DNA of 64,000 nucleotides, taken from assembly GCF_029689945.1 (NCBI RefSeq), contig NZ_CP121451.1, positions 3,596,001 through 3,660,000 of the forward strand. Reading direction: 5' to 3'. Below are positions 43,756 to 53,470 of this stretch, one piece after another; within the stretch, counting starts at the first letter, position 1, and each line of letters starts with the position of its first letter. This DNA is from Paenibacillus amylolyticus (lineage in GTDB: Bacteria; Bacillota; Bacilli; Paenibacillales; Paenibacillaceae). The notes below the pieces were generated by a model, which made no database searches, was not told the DNA's origin, and saw only the letters and a program-made list of their open reading frames with translations. The position numbers were made by a program, and so were the translations under genes.

Positions 43756-44403
43756 ATGTTCCAGCATGTTTTCGCAGAAATGAACGACATGTTAGATGAA
43801 ATTATCAAGAGCTATCCTTCCGCTGAAGGCCTGAACAAACAAGAATTGCTGCAAAAGTGGAATTTGCTTAAGCGGATGAGTGACGGAATGCTGGATGAAT
43901 GGCTGATGTTTGAAGAAAAGATGAGCCAGGTCAGGGAACGGGAGATGGATAAGCCAGCTTCCCTTGAGCCAGAACAGGAAGCTGTCACGGCTCTGCCTGA
44001 ACTTCATCTGGAATGTTTCAGTCGAGGTCAGGGTTATTTCAAATTACAGATGTATCCGCAGGCGATCATGCAATTCTCCCGGGTTGTGGCCGATTATCCC
44101 GAGAGTGCGTTGACTCGATTCTACCTGGCGCTCGCGTATCTGAATCTGGAACAAATCGCCGAAGCCGGGACTCATTTGCAGCAGATCATGTATCTCAAGG
44201 GTTCACCTCGCTTGAAGGGACTTGTATGTAACGCCCTGGGCTGTATTCAAGCCAAGCTTGGGAATCCGGAAGCTGCATGTTCACTCTTTGCACAGGCCCT
44301 TCAGTACGACCCGACATTGACCGAACCACTGTACAACATGGAAGCATGCAGGTTGAACAGGGGAAAATTGCAATATGCTAATCAGCTGACGACCCTTCAT
44401 TAA
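43756..44403 (+). CDS. TPR-repeat protein of unknown function
   Basis: A 215-residue soluble protein. The first 80 residues are helical and acidic (LNKQELLQKWNLLKRMSDGM); from about residue 90 three TPR-like units follow (YPQAIMQFSRVVADYPESAL, GNPEAACSLFAQALQYDPTL). It probably mediates protein contacts. Its place between panD and dinG is not one I know from Bacillus. Confidence 0.78.
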   Translation: MFQHVFAEMNDMLDEIIKSYPSAEGLNKQELLQKWNLLKRMSDGMLDEWLMFEEKMSQVREREMDKPASLEPEQEAVTALPELHLECFSRGQGYFKLQMYPQAIMQFSRVVADYPESALTRFYLALAYLNLEQIAEAGTHLQQIMYLKGSPRLKGLVCNALGCIQAKLGNPEAACSLFAQALQYDPTLTEPLYNMEACRLNRGKLQYANQLTTLH

Positions 44404-44421
44404 GCGGGAATTCGGCGACAA

Positions 44422-44468
44422 AAACGGTGTTCCCTCCTTTGGCATAGCGGCGGGGACACCGCTTTTTT
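44422..44468 (+). terminator. Terminator before dinG
   Basis: AAACGGTGTTCCC pairs with GGGGACACCG (one mismatch) across a 17-nt loop, followed by CTTTTTTG. Confidence 0.8.
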
Positions 44469-44542
44469 GTCAGTTAATTTTCAAATCCCCTTTTTTTGCT
44501 ATGCTGTAACATAGACTGGAATGGAAGGGATCGTACATTGCA

Positions 44543-47404
44543 ATGAAATTTGCCGTATTGGATTTCGAAACAACCGGCACGCAGTCCGACGGTGAGATTA
44601 TACAGGCCGGACTTGCCATCATAGATCATGACAACAGCATAGCTCAAATATATAGTTCTTATGTGAACCCCGGTGTCCCGATTCCCCCGTTTATTTCGGG
44701 GTTAACGGGGATTACCGATGAAGATGTGGCGGACGCTCCATCACTCGAAGAGATGATGATGGAGATGGTGCCGTTGCTTAACGATGTGGTGCTTGTTGGA
44801 CACAACGTTGCTTTTGATTTTCACTTTTTACAGAATGCACTTGACCGCTGTGGTTATCTGCCTTTCACGGGCCGTATTCTGGATACCATTGATTTTCTGA
44901 AGATTACGTTCCCATCACTGGGTTCGTATCAACTCGGTTATGTGTCTTCTGAATTTGGATTTCAACATGATCGACCTCATCAGGCAGACAGTGATGCATT
45001 GGCGACAGCCTATGTATTGCTCAAGTGTCTGGAGGAGTTAAAGGAATTACCACTCATAACGATTCAGCGGCTCAGTGACCTGTTCGCACCAGAAGATAGT
45101 GACTTAGGTTGGTTCCTAGACGGGATGCGCAGTGAGAAGGAAGCAGAGCCGATTCAGGATCTGGACGGACACACCTATTATCGGCAGCTTGCTCTGAATG
45201 TAAGTGATTGGACTGATATTGGTGCACCACGTGACGAGCGGGAGGGTAATCCTCTTGATGGGGTAACCTTCGAACAGTTTATGGACCAGGTTCGGGAGAA
45301 CCTGAAGGACACGTTGGATCATTACGAAGAGCGTGAAGCGCAAACTCAGATGTTCAGCAGTGTAAGGCAAGCCCTGGATGAAGAGAAACATCTCTTGATC
45401 GAAGCTGGAACGGGTACCGGCAAATCGCTGGGTTATCTGTTGCCTGCAATTTACGAAAGTGTGAAGCAAGAACAGAAAGTCATGGTCAGCACGCATACGA
45501 TCAATCTACAGGAGCAATTGAGAGAGCGGGACATTCCGATGCTGACCCAAGTGGTTCCTTTTCCGTTTAAGGCTGCTGTCTTCAAAGGACGTGGACATTA
45601 TCTGTGCCTGCGCAAATTCGAACACAAGATCAATAAACGTGAATTCGCTACACCGAAAGAGGATTATTTCACAGCCGCGCAGATGATTGTGTGGCTTACA
45701 CAGACCGAAACCGGTGATGACGAGGAACTTAACCTTAGCGGACGCGGAGGCGACTTCTGGGAAACGGTACAGAGTGAGTCTGAGTCGTGTCTGGGAAGAT
45801 CCTGTCCATGGTTCCGCAAATGTTTCTATCATCGTGCCAAACATGAGGCCGGGTTGTCTGATATCGTCATCACCAATCATTCCAAATTGTTTACCGATGT
45901 CAAAGCGGCGCATCAGCTGTTGCCAGCCTATGAGAGTCTTGTGATTGATGAGGCCCATCATCTCGAGGATGTAGCGGGTAAGCATCTTGGCATGCATATG
46001 AAATATTTCACGTTGGTTCATACGCTGACCCGTCTGTTTAAAGACAGTCGTAATGGACAACTGCCAATGCTTCGTTCGCAGCTATCCGGGCATGAAAATT
46101 CGGTGCAATGGGGCTCCATGGTGGATCAGATGTTCCCGCTGGCTGTTGAGGTCAAGGAACTGTGGGATCGTATGAGTGATGCCCTGTTCGGTCTGTTGCC
46201 TGAACGAAGTGATGCTTCACCAGGCGAGACAGGGCAATTTTCCCTGCGTCTGAAGGCCTCTCAGAAACCTGCGAAATGGCAGGAGTTGCAGGATATGGAG
46301 AATCAGATCCATGTAACTCTGGGTGATTTGGTTCGCAAAGGGGACAAATTGCTGCTTGAGGTGAAAGAGGATCAGGATGATTATCAATCGGATAGTCTGA
46401 TCACGGACATTACTGGACTGCTGAAAGACCTGACCACATTGAAGGATAATCTGCGCTTCTTCATGCGTATGGATGATGCCAAAACGGTGTACTGGATGGA
46501 AGCCAGCGGTCAGTTCCGCAGTAAATCGCTTCAACTATATGCTGTACCTGTAGATGTCAGTGCACAACTTAAGGATTTGTTTTTTGATAAAAAGAAAAGC
46601 GTTGTGCTTACCTCGGCTACGCTCTCTGTGGATAAGTCATTCCAGTTCATGATTGAGCAGCTTGGTTTGCAAGAAGCCTCTGAGAATAATCGACTCTTAA
46701 CGTCGATGCTGCCGTTACCTTTTAACTATCGTGATCAAGCACTTTTGGTGATTCCGCGTGATTTCCCGAGTGTGAAGGGCAGCGTGGGTGATGCGCACTT
46801 TGTCAATATGCTGGTGCAGTCACTCGCAGAGACCGCAATTGCCACGCGTGGACGCATGATGGTTCTGTTTACTTCATACAAGATGCTGCGACAGGTCTAT
46901 GACCCGTTGAAGGAAGCATTGTCCGGTAACGACATCTCGTTGTTGGGCCAAGGCGTGGACAGTGGAAGTCGCTCCAAGTTGACTCGCAGGTTCCAGGAGG
47001 CCAAAGCTACAGTGCTTTTGGGAACTAGCAGCTTCTGGGAGGGTGTAGATATTCCGGGAGAAGCACTGACCTGTCTCGCTATTGTGAGATTGCCTTTCCA
47101 GCCGCCGAATCATCCGTTGGTGGAAGCCAAGAGTGAGCTGCTTCAGGAACAGAAGAAAAATCCGTTCATGAAACTGTCCGTGCCGCAAGCAGTTATTCGT
47201 TTCAAGCAGGGATTTGGCCGACTGGTGCGTACAGCGAAGGACAGAGGTATTGTCATCGTTTATGATACTCGGGTGATTGAAGCGTACTATGGTAAATTCT
47301 TTTTATATTCATTACCTGGTCCAAAAATGGAGCATATGCTCACGGAGCAGATGGTTCCACGAATTACCGAGTGGTTAGAACAACCTGCCAATGAACAAGA
47401 ATAA
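44543..47404 (+). CDS. dinG: DinG: exonuclease-helicase
   Basis: 953 residues. The N-terminal DnaQ-type 3'-5' exonuclease has FAVLDFETTGTQSDGEI, GHNVAFDFHFLQ and HQADSDALATA. The XPD/DinG helicase has Walker A LIEAGTGTGKSLGYLLPA, a DEAH box (VIDEAHHL) and QGFGRLVRTAKDRG. Four cysteines (HYLCLRK, SESC, GRSC, RKCFYH) are placed like the Fe-S ligands of DinG/XPD; the Staphylococcus aureus enzyme is reported to lack the cluster, so this member may be a true helicase. It acts in DNA repair. Confidence 0.95.
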   Translation: MKFAVLDFETTGTQSDGEIIQAGLAIIDHDNSIAQIYSSYVNPGVPIPPFISGLTGITDEDVADAPSLEEMMMEMVPLLNDVVLVGHNVAFDFHFLQNALDRCGYLPFTGRILDTIDFLKITFPSLGSYQLGYVSSEFGFQHDRPHQADSDALATAYVLLKCLEELKELPLITIQRLSDLFAPEDSDLGWFLDGMRSEKEAEPIQDLDGHTYYRQLALNVSDWTDIGAPRDEREGNPLDGVTFEQFMDQVRENLKDTLDHYEEREAQTQMFSSVRQALDEEKHLLIEAGTGTGKSLGYLLPAIYESVKQEQKVMVSTHTINLQEQLRERDIPMLTQVVPFPFKAAVFKGRGHYLCLRKFEHKINKREFATPKEDYFTAAQMIVWLTQTETGDDEELNLSGRGGDFWETVQSESESCLGRSCPWFRKCFYHRAKHEAGLSDIVITNHSKLFTDVKAAHQLLPAYESLVIDEAHHLEDVAGKHLGMHMKYFTLVHTLTRLFKDSRNGQLPMLRSQLSGHENSVQWGSMVDQMFPLAVEVKELWDRMSDALFGLLPERSDASPGETGQFSLRLKASQKPAKWQELQDMENQIHVTLGDLVRKGDKLLLEVKEDQDDYQSDSLITDITGLLKDLTTLKDNLRFFMRMDDAKTVYWMEASGQFRSKSLQLYAVPVDVSAQLKDLFFDKKKSVVLTSATLSVDKSFQFMIEQLGLQEASENNRLLTSMLPLPFNYRDQALLVIPRDFPSVKGSVGDAHFVNMLVQSLAETAIATRGRMMVLFTSYKMLRQVYDPLKEALSGNDISLLGQGVDSGSRSKLTRRFQEAKATVLLGTSSFWEGVDIPGEALTCLAIVRLPFQPPNHPLVEAKSELLQEQKKNPFMKLSVPQAVIRFKQGFGRLVRTAKDRGIVIVYDTRVIEAYYGKFFLYSLPGPKMEHMLTEQMVPRITEWLEQPANEQE

Positions 47405-47523
47405 TGATTGTTTTGTTCGATATATCATTGCATGACACGATCAATTGGCGTTAAACTTTATTAGATATTTCCGTATCCGATCAAAAAAGTTTGCACGTAA
47501 GAACTTATAACCTAAATTACAAG

Positions 47524-47575
47524 GAGCATTCTGTATAAAATGTCACGTCTATCTCTGAGTTTATACAGAATGCTC
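47524..47575. repeat. 16-bp perfect inverted repeat upstream of rex
   Basis: GAGCATTCTGTATAAA (47524-47539) and TTTATACAGAATGCTC (47560-47575) are exact inverted repeats with a 20-nt loop, followed by ATCTTTTC. It may end dinG transcription or fold at the start of the rex RNA; a possible promoter (TTGCAC 47491, TAAATT 47513) would start transcription at the first arm. Confidence 0.6.
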
Positions 47576-47622
47576 ATCTTTTCATCTATTATTTTATCGT
47601 AGGCTTGGTAAGGGGAGCAAGA

Positions 47623-48276
47623 ATGAAATCGGATAAAATTTCGGAAGCGGTGGTACGACGTCTGCCTGTATACTTGCGCTATTTGAGCGAGTTGCATCAG
47701 CGTGAGGTGGCTACTGTTTCTTCACAAGAGCTTGGACAGAGGCTGGATCTGAATCCGGCCCAAATCCGAAAAGACCTGGCTTATTTCGGTGATTTTGGTC
47801 GTAAAGGGATCGGGTATGATGTATCCTATCTGATTGAGAAGATTCGTCATATTCTCAAAATCGATCAGCAAATCAATGTAGCTCTGGTAGGTGCGGGTAA
47901 CCTCGGACAGGCCTTGTCCAATTACAATGCATATCTGAAAGATAACATGAAGATTGTAGCTGTATTCGATGCGTATGGACCGAAGATTGGTAGTCAAATC
48001 AACAGTTTGAAAGTAAAACCAATGAATGAACTGACGGAAGCGGTTAAAGCGGATAACATCCGCATCGGAATTATTACCGTTCCGGATACGGAAGCACAAA
48101 ATGTAGCTGATCAGCTGATTGAATCTGGGATTGAAGCGATCCTTAATTTTGCGCCAACTATTCTAAAAACACCGCCGCACATCCGCATTCATCATGCTGA
48201 CTTTACAACGGATCTGCTAAGTTTGGCCTATTACTTGGAGACTGGAAAGGACGACGAGGAAGATGACAACAAATAG
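47623..48276 (+). CDS. rex: Redox-sensing transcriptional repressor Rex
   Basis: A 217-residue Rex. The N-terminal winged helix reads ISEAVVRRLPVYLRYLSEL and LDLNPAQIRKDLAYFGDFG; the Rossmann domain reads NVALVGAGNLGQALSNY. A C-terminal swap helix contacts the partner. Rex senses NADH/NAD and represses fermentation and respiration genes. The ATG at 47623 has AGGGGAG upstream. Its end overlaps mtaD by 14 nt. No Rex operator was recognised upstream. Confidence 0.95.
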   Translation: MKSDKISEAVVRRLPVYLRYLSELHQREVATVSSQELGQRLDLNPAQIRKDLAYFGDFGRKGIGYDVSYLIEKIRHILKIDQQINVALVGAGNLGQALSNYNAYLKDNMKIVAVFDAYGPKIGSQINSLKVKPMNELTEAVKADNIRIGIITVPDTEAQNVADQLIESGIEAILNFAPTILKTPPHIRIHHADFTTDLLSLAYYLETGKDDEEDDNK

Positions 48277-49566
48277 ATGGGTAATTCATAACGGCAAATT
48301 TGCCGTGAATGAAGGCGCAACCTGGAATGTGGTTCAAGGATACATGGTTGTCGAGAATGACAAGATTGTGCATATTGGTGAGACATTGCCGGATGGAGAT
48401 GAAAATTGTACCAAAGTGGATGGAAAAGGATTGTTCTTCCTGCCGGGTCTGATCAATACGCATGGTCATGCAGCGATGTCATTGCTTAGAGGGCACGGAG
48501 ATGATCTTGCGTTGCAGGTATGGCTGCAGGAGAAAATGTGGCCGATGGAAGCGAAAATGACTTCAGAAGACGTATACTGGGGAAGTTCGCTATCCGTGCT
48601 TGAAATGGTAAAAGGCGGAACGACAGCGTTCCTGGACATGTATGATCACATGGATCAGGTTGCCAAAGTGGTGGAGCAATCCGGCGTTAGAGCCGCACTG
48701 GCACGTGGTGTAATCGGACTATGCTCGGAAGAAGAGCAAATGCGGAAGCTGGAGGAGTCGGCAGCGTTTGCACGGGAGTGGAATGGACAGGCAGATGGTC
48801 GCATCACAACCGTTATCTCGCCACATGCACCATATACATGCCCTCCAGACTACATAGAGAAGCTGGTACAGGTCGCGAACGACCTGAACCTTCCCTGCAT
48901 ACCCATATGTCGGAAACGCTTCGTGAAGTCGAACAGAACGTTACAGACTACGGATTGCGTCCTGTGGCACATCTGGAGAAACTGGGCTTTTTCTCCCGTC
49001 CATCCCTGGTTGCACATGCCGTGCATCTGAATGACGAAGAGATTGAGATTTTGGCCCGTCATGATGTAGCTGTATCCCATAACCCGGGTAGTAATCTGAA
49101 ACTGGCTTCCGGTGTTGCTCGCGTACCTGCGTTGCTGAAAGCGGGAGTTACCGTGTCACTTGGAACAGACGGACCGGCAAGCAACAACAACCTGGATATG
49201 TTCGAAGAAATGAGACTGGCTGCCTTGATCCACAAAGGTGTGTCGGGTGACCCGACGGCTGTGCCAGCAGGTGAAGCATTGCTACTGGGAACGTCCTATG
49301 GCGCTAAATCCATCTTCTTGAACAATACCGGAGCACTCCGGGTCGGTATGAAAGCTGATTTTATCGCGCTGGACATTGAACAGGCACATTTCTATCCACA
49401 TACGGATCTGATCTCGCACACGATCTATTCGGCTTCTGCGAAAGATGTGGAGCACGTGTGGGTGGATGGGAAACAAATCGTGAAGCATGGCGAATGTCTG
49501 ACGCTGGATGAAGAGCGCATTTTGCGTGAGTCTCAATTGGCATTTGATGGTCTGCTTGCGCGTTAA
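48263..49566 (+). CDS. mtaD: 5-methylthioadenosine/S-adenosylhomocysteine deaminase (single frameshift)
   Basis: An amidohydrolase of about 434 residues after correction. The zinc HxH is in GLINTHGHAAMSLLRGHGDD, other ligands in LHTHMSETLREVEQN and LVAHAVHL, and the last in SLGTDGPASNNNLDMFEEM. It deaminates S-adenosylhomocysteine and methylthioadenosine. The frame from 48263 breaks at CCC 48893-48895: one more C gives NLPLHTHMSET and joins the second frame, which ends at 49566. The start lies 14 nt inside rex. The related methionine-salvage genes lie at the right end of the window. Confidence 0.9.
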
Positions 49567-49605
49567 TTGCAGGTGAGAGCATCTTAGGGAAAGGAAGTTC
49601 GGCTT

Positions 49606-50134
49606 TTGAAGAAAAAAAGAAGTGGATATGGATTTCGCTGCTTGTGCTGGTTCTGATTCTGTTTGGACTTCAGCGTTATTATGTATATGTCACGCAGGAC
49701 CAGCGCAAGGAAGAAGCGCTCGCCATACAGGCGGCACAGAAACAACTGGGCATTACATCCCATGATGAATTGCGTAAGTACATCTGGGGGACAAAGAAGG
49801 CTCTGACAATATCTACTGGACCCTGATCGGCAAAAACAAGGATAACCAGGATGTGATGGTCTGGGTCAAATTTGACGCTAACAATCAACCTGCTACGGGT
49901 GCAAACGCTATACACAGCGAGTTGCTGCAAAATGGCATGTCCGAGACGCAGATCCGTAATCGTTTCAGTTCTGAAGTTCCTGCAGGTGAGATTAAGCGAA
50001 TCATGCCCGGCGTGGTGAATGGCATATATGTGTGGCAAGTGTATTATAAAGACGGTACGCATAACCACTATCGGTTTTATCGGTTTAGCAATGGAGAACA
50101 GGTGGACTTGGTCTACACACTCCCGAACAGCTAG
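49606..50134 (+). CDS. ypmB: YpmB-like membrane protein (two frameshifts)
   Basis: After correction about 175 residues: one N-terminal membrane segment (VLVLILFGLQRYYVYV), then a PepSY-like exterior (DNQDVMVWVKFDANNQ, GEIKRIMPGVVNGIYVWQVY). DUF5590/YpmB lies here in Bacillus between dinG and asnS. A TTG start at 49606 leads into a 7-A run; one more A puts KKKKWIWISLL in frame. A second missing base in the G run 49786-49790 separates 49644-49826 from 49853-50134; GGG-GAC restores WGDKEGSDNIYWTL. Both look like homopolymer errors. Function is unknown. Confidence 0.75.
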
Positions 50135-50171
50135 CACAAATAGAGTTACTTCGATAGAGAATTAGAAATGA

Positions 50172-50211
50172 AAAGAACCGGCAGACGGATATCCGACTGA
50201 ACCGGTTCTTT
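50172..50211 (+). terminator. Terminator after ypmB
   Basis: AAAGAACCGG (50172-50181) and CCGGTTCTTT (50202-50211) form a perfect 10-bp stem whose 20-nt loop contains CGGATATCCG. The T tract is short. The rest of the 300-nt gap is A/T-rich; a TATACT at 50301-50306 might be a -10 box, with no good -35. Confidence 0.7.
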
Positions 50212-50442
50212 GTGTTGCCTGTTTAAATAATTTTGATTTAAATAGTTAAAATTAATAATTTATTCATATTTTCGCCTTCGAAATTGTATATACGATGTGA
50301 TATACTCAGATATGTACTCAAAGATACATTCAAATTAAATAAATCCTGTCGAATTTTTCGTAGGAGTCCATGTACACATATTCGTAATATACCAAATAAG
50401 CCAGTAGATTAGGGCTAAAAAATCTGGGAGGAGTGATTCATT

Positions 50443-50970
50443 TTGAAGCTAAAAGTATTGCCTGTTGCTTTAACTGCCGTCATTTCAGCCGTTTTGTTGT
50501 TCGGAGGTTGGTTTGTGTATCGTCAGGTGGCCGTACAGAATCCGATTGAAAAGATGGTCACCCAGTACGATGGAGTCAATGACGTTCAATTAACTATTAA
50601 CCGCAATGACGTACAATTGAAACTGGATCTGCAACCGGATGTTGATTTGGGCAGACTGGTTCAATATATTCACAAAGAAGGACAGACTTTAATTGGAGCA
50701 CGTTCACTCAAGTTGGATGTTGTGGATCATTCCAGTGAAGCACTGGAGAATTGGTGGGGTGATGCGATGTTTACCGTAGCTCAGGCGATGGAGAACAAGC
50801 AATACACCGAGATTACACCGACGTTGTCCAAGATGGCGACGAATGGAATCAAGGTTAATACAGCGATGGATGACAACAATGTATATGTCAGTCTCAGAGA
50901 CGGAGATGCCAGCAAGTTTATTATTCTGCCGCGTGTGCCCGGTCAGATAGGAGTGTGGCCTAATGCTTAA
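50443..50970 (+). CDS. Membrane-anchored partner of a compact FtsH-like protease (unknown function)
   Basis: A 175-residue protein with one membrane segment (PVALTAVISAVLLFGGWFVY, residues 7-26) and about 145 residues likely outside: a strand-rich part (DVQLTINRNDVQLKLDLQPD) then helices. The start is TTG at 50443 after GGGAGGAGTG. Its last 8 nt overlap the next gene, so the two are translationally coupled. I do not recognise the family. Since the downstream FtsH-like protein lacks an extracytoplasmic domain, this protein may supply one; this is an inference. Confidence 0.75.
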   Translation: MKLKVLPVALTAVISAVLLFGGWFVYRQVAVQNPIEKMVTQYDGVNDVQLTINRNDVQLKLDLQPDVDLGRLVQYIHKEGQTLIGARSLKLDVVDHSSEALENWWGDAMFTVAQAMENKQYTEITPTLSKMATNGIKVNTAMDDNNVYVSLRDGDASKFIILPRVPGQIGVWPNA

Positions 50971-52464
50971 GTGGACAAAAGAAGTTGCCATCGGATTTTT
51001 TCCCGTATTGATTATTTTTCTTGCCTTTACTGGTGTTAATATTGTTCCGATTCTGATTGCAGCGGTATTGGTCGGAGCCTTGCTGTTCATGATGCAAATG
51101 CGTGGCGGGATTACCGTTGGTGCAGCACAGGAACGTAAACGGAAGAAAAAAGGACCTTCCAAACTTACTTTTGAAGAAATTGGTGGTCAGGATAGTGCCA
51201 AGCAGGAGTTGCGTGAAGCGCTTGATTTTCTCATCAAACATGAAGAGATCCGCAAGTTCGGGATTCGCCCGTTAAAAGGAATTTTGCTGACAGGCCCTCC
51301 AGGGACAGGTAAAACGCTGATGGCCAAAGCGGCTGCCCATTACACCGATTCTGTATTCGTCGCTGCATCGGGTAGTGAATTCGTGGAGATGTATGTTGGT
51401 GTGGGTGCCAGCAGAATTCGGGATTTGTTCAAGGAAGCTAGAACCCGTGCCACCAAGGAAAATAAAGAAAACGCCATTATATTTATCGATGAAATCGATG
51501 TCATCGGGGAAAACGGGAGGGCGGTCAACAGCGCGAGTACGACCAGACGCTGAATCAGCTCTTGACGGAAATGGATGGAATCTACTCTTCCGATACGCCG
51601 AGAATACTGGTGATCGCTGCAACGAATCGCAAAGAAATGCTGGACAGCGCCCTCACGCGCCCAGGACGTTTTGACCGTCATATTCAAGTGGACTTGCCCG
51701 ACAAGAAGGGCAGAAAGCATATTCTTGAATTGCATGCGGTGAACAAACCTCTGATGAAAGAAGTTAATCTGGAGAAGACAGCTGAAGAATCATATGGTTT
51801 CTCCGGTGCACAGCTCGAAAGTGTGATGAACGAAGCAGCAATATACGCCATGCGGGATGGACTGTTAAACATTGAACAGCGCCACTTGTCTCTGGCTATT
51901 GATAAAGTCATGATGGGTGAGAAGACAGATCGTGAGTCCAGTGTAGAAGAGAAGAAAAGGGTTGCCATTCATGAATTGGGGCATGCCATTATGGCTGAAC
52001 TTGTTCGTCCAGGCAGTGTAAGCCAGGTAGCACTCAGTCCGCGTGGACAGGCTCTCGGTTATGTGCGTCATAACCCGCAACAGGAACAATTTCTCTATAC
52101 GAAGCGCTTTCTGGAAGAGCAGATCATGATTGCGCTCGGAGGGGCAGCTGCGGAGGAAATGTACTATGGTGGACGTTCGACAGGTTCACGCAATGACTTT
52201 GATCAGGCAACCAATGTGGTGCAAACGATGATGGCTTCCGGATTGACTTCACTTGGGATCGTGAACATGGAAATGGTCACAACCGAGGAACTCATGCGAG
52301 AGAATAAACTGATTCTGCAAGAACTGATGGAACATACGAAACGTTTGCTTGAAGAGCAGCGGACAATTTTCGACAATTCACTCGACATCTTGATTCGTGA
52401 AGAAGTATTGTCTGGCGAACAATTTCGTTGTCAATTTCGTGACAGTGCCCTTTTACCAGCATAA
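50963..52464 (+). CDS. FtsH-like AAA+ membrane metalloprotease, compact form (single frameshift)
   Basis: About 500 residues after correction. Two membrane segments (8-23, 26-45) are joined by only a few residues, so the usual FtsH outer domain is missing. Then come the AAA domain with Walker A GPPGTGKT (111-118), FIDEIDVIG, the SRH region (ATNRKEMLDSALTRPGRFDR), and an M41 protease domain with HELGH and later GGRSTGSRNDFDQATN. The frame breaks in the G run 51506-51509; one more G restores DVIGGKREGGQQREYDQTLN. It would degrade membrane proteins. It is probably a paralog; housekeeping FtsH is larger (about 650 residues). Confidence 0.85.
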
Positions 52465-52490
52465 TTTATTTATGCTGGTTATTTTTTTTT
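52455..52490 (+). terminator. Terminator after the FtsH-like gene
   Basis: ACCAGCATAA and TTATGCTGGT form a perfect 10-bp stem with a TTTAT loop and a long T tract. The left arm contains the stop codon. Confidence 0.92.
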
Positions 52491-52534
52491 ACTTTTCACT
52501 CGTGCTAAGATATTATTATATGTTGGGTCGAAAT

Positions 52535-52562
52535 TTGTAATTTTCGGCGAACAGGGTACAAT
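52535..52562 (+). promoter_or_regulatory. Putative promoter of the hbd-ackA operon
   Basis: TTGTAA (52535-52540), 16 nt and TACAAT (52557-52562), 36 nt before the dehydrogenase start. Confidence 0.5.
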
Positions 52563-52597
52563 AGAGAAATAGAGAACCGAAAGGATGGAGCAGAACC

Positions 52598-53470
52598 ATG
52601 TTTTTCAAAAAAATAGGAGTTGTCGGCGGCGGTACGATGGGACAAGGTATTTCCCAGATGCTCGCAGCCAAAGGACTTGATGTGCTTCTCGTGGAGCATA
52701 CAACACAAAAGCTGGATCATGCATATGACATGATCGAAACCAATCTGGATAAACAACTGGAGAAATGGGCGATTACCAAAGCGGAGAAGAAATTGATTCT
52801 TTCCCGTATCACCAAGGTAGCTCATTTGGCTGAACTTGGAACTTGCGACATGGTCATTGAGACGATTTCAGAGGATCTGGATGCGAAAAAAGCAGTATTC
52901 AGTCAACTGGACCAGGTTTGCCCTAGCAATGTTATTCTGGCAAGTAATACTTCCACGCTGAGTTTGACCGAGCTGGCAAGCTCGACCAAATACCCAGAGC
53001 GTGTTATTGGTATGCACTTTATTCACCCGGTATCCCGGGTTGATCTTGTAGAGATTATTCGTGGACTGAAAACTTCGGATACGACATTCGAAGAGACCCG
53101 TCGTTTTGTTGAAGAAGTAGCGGACAAAAAAGGAGTTATGATCTATGAATCACCTGGATTCGTAACTTCACGCTTGATCTGTCTGCTGATTAACGAAGCA
53201 CTGCATGTATTGCAAGAAGGTGTTGCATCTGCGGAAGATATCGATGATGCAATGCGTATTGGATACAACTTCCAACATGGACCACTCGAAATGGCTGACC
53301 GTTTCGGATTGGATTCTGTTGAAGCTGCACTCGAAAGAATGTTCCGTGAATTCGGAGAATTGAAATATCGTCCTTCCACAGTCCTGAAGAAAATGGTGCG
53401 TGCAGGACACCTGGGTGTCAAAACAGGCGAAGGATTCTTCAAGTACGACAAGGATGGTGACCGACTGTGA
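52598..53470 (+). CDS. 3-hydroxyacyl-CoA dehydrogenase (3-hydroxybutyryl-CoA dehydrogenase type)
   Basis: A 290-residue NAD(P)-dependent dehydrogenase. The NAD site is GVVGGGTMGQGISQML; the catalytic His lies in RVIGMHFIHPVSRVDLVEII, and the C-terminal part includes GFVTSRLICLLINEALHVLQ and the DDAMRIGYNFQHGPLEMAD block. It acts in butyrate or fatty-acid metabolism, as Hbd/MmgB do. It is coupled with ackA, whose GTG start lies in its stop (GTGA). Confidence 0.9.
   Translation: MFFKKIGVVGGGTMGQGISQMLAAKGLDVLLVEHTTQKLDHAYDMIETNLDKQLEKWAITKAEKKLILSRITKVAHLAELGTCDMVIETISEDLDAKKAVFSQLDQVCPSNVILASNTSTLSLTELASSTKYPERVIGMHFIHPVSRVDLVEIIRGLKTSDTTFEETRRFVEEVADKKGVMIYESPGFVTSRLICLLINEALHVLQEGVASAEDIDDAMRIGYNFQHGPLEMADRFGLDSVEAALERMFREFGELKYRPSTVLKKMVRAGHLGVKTGEGFFKYDKDGDRL

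Noticed and set aside
50301..50330. Repeated GATA/ACTCA pattern upstream of the 50443 gene as a regulator box
   Set aside because: The repeats are imperfect and unevenly spaced, in A/T-rich DNA, so chance is likely.
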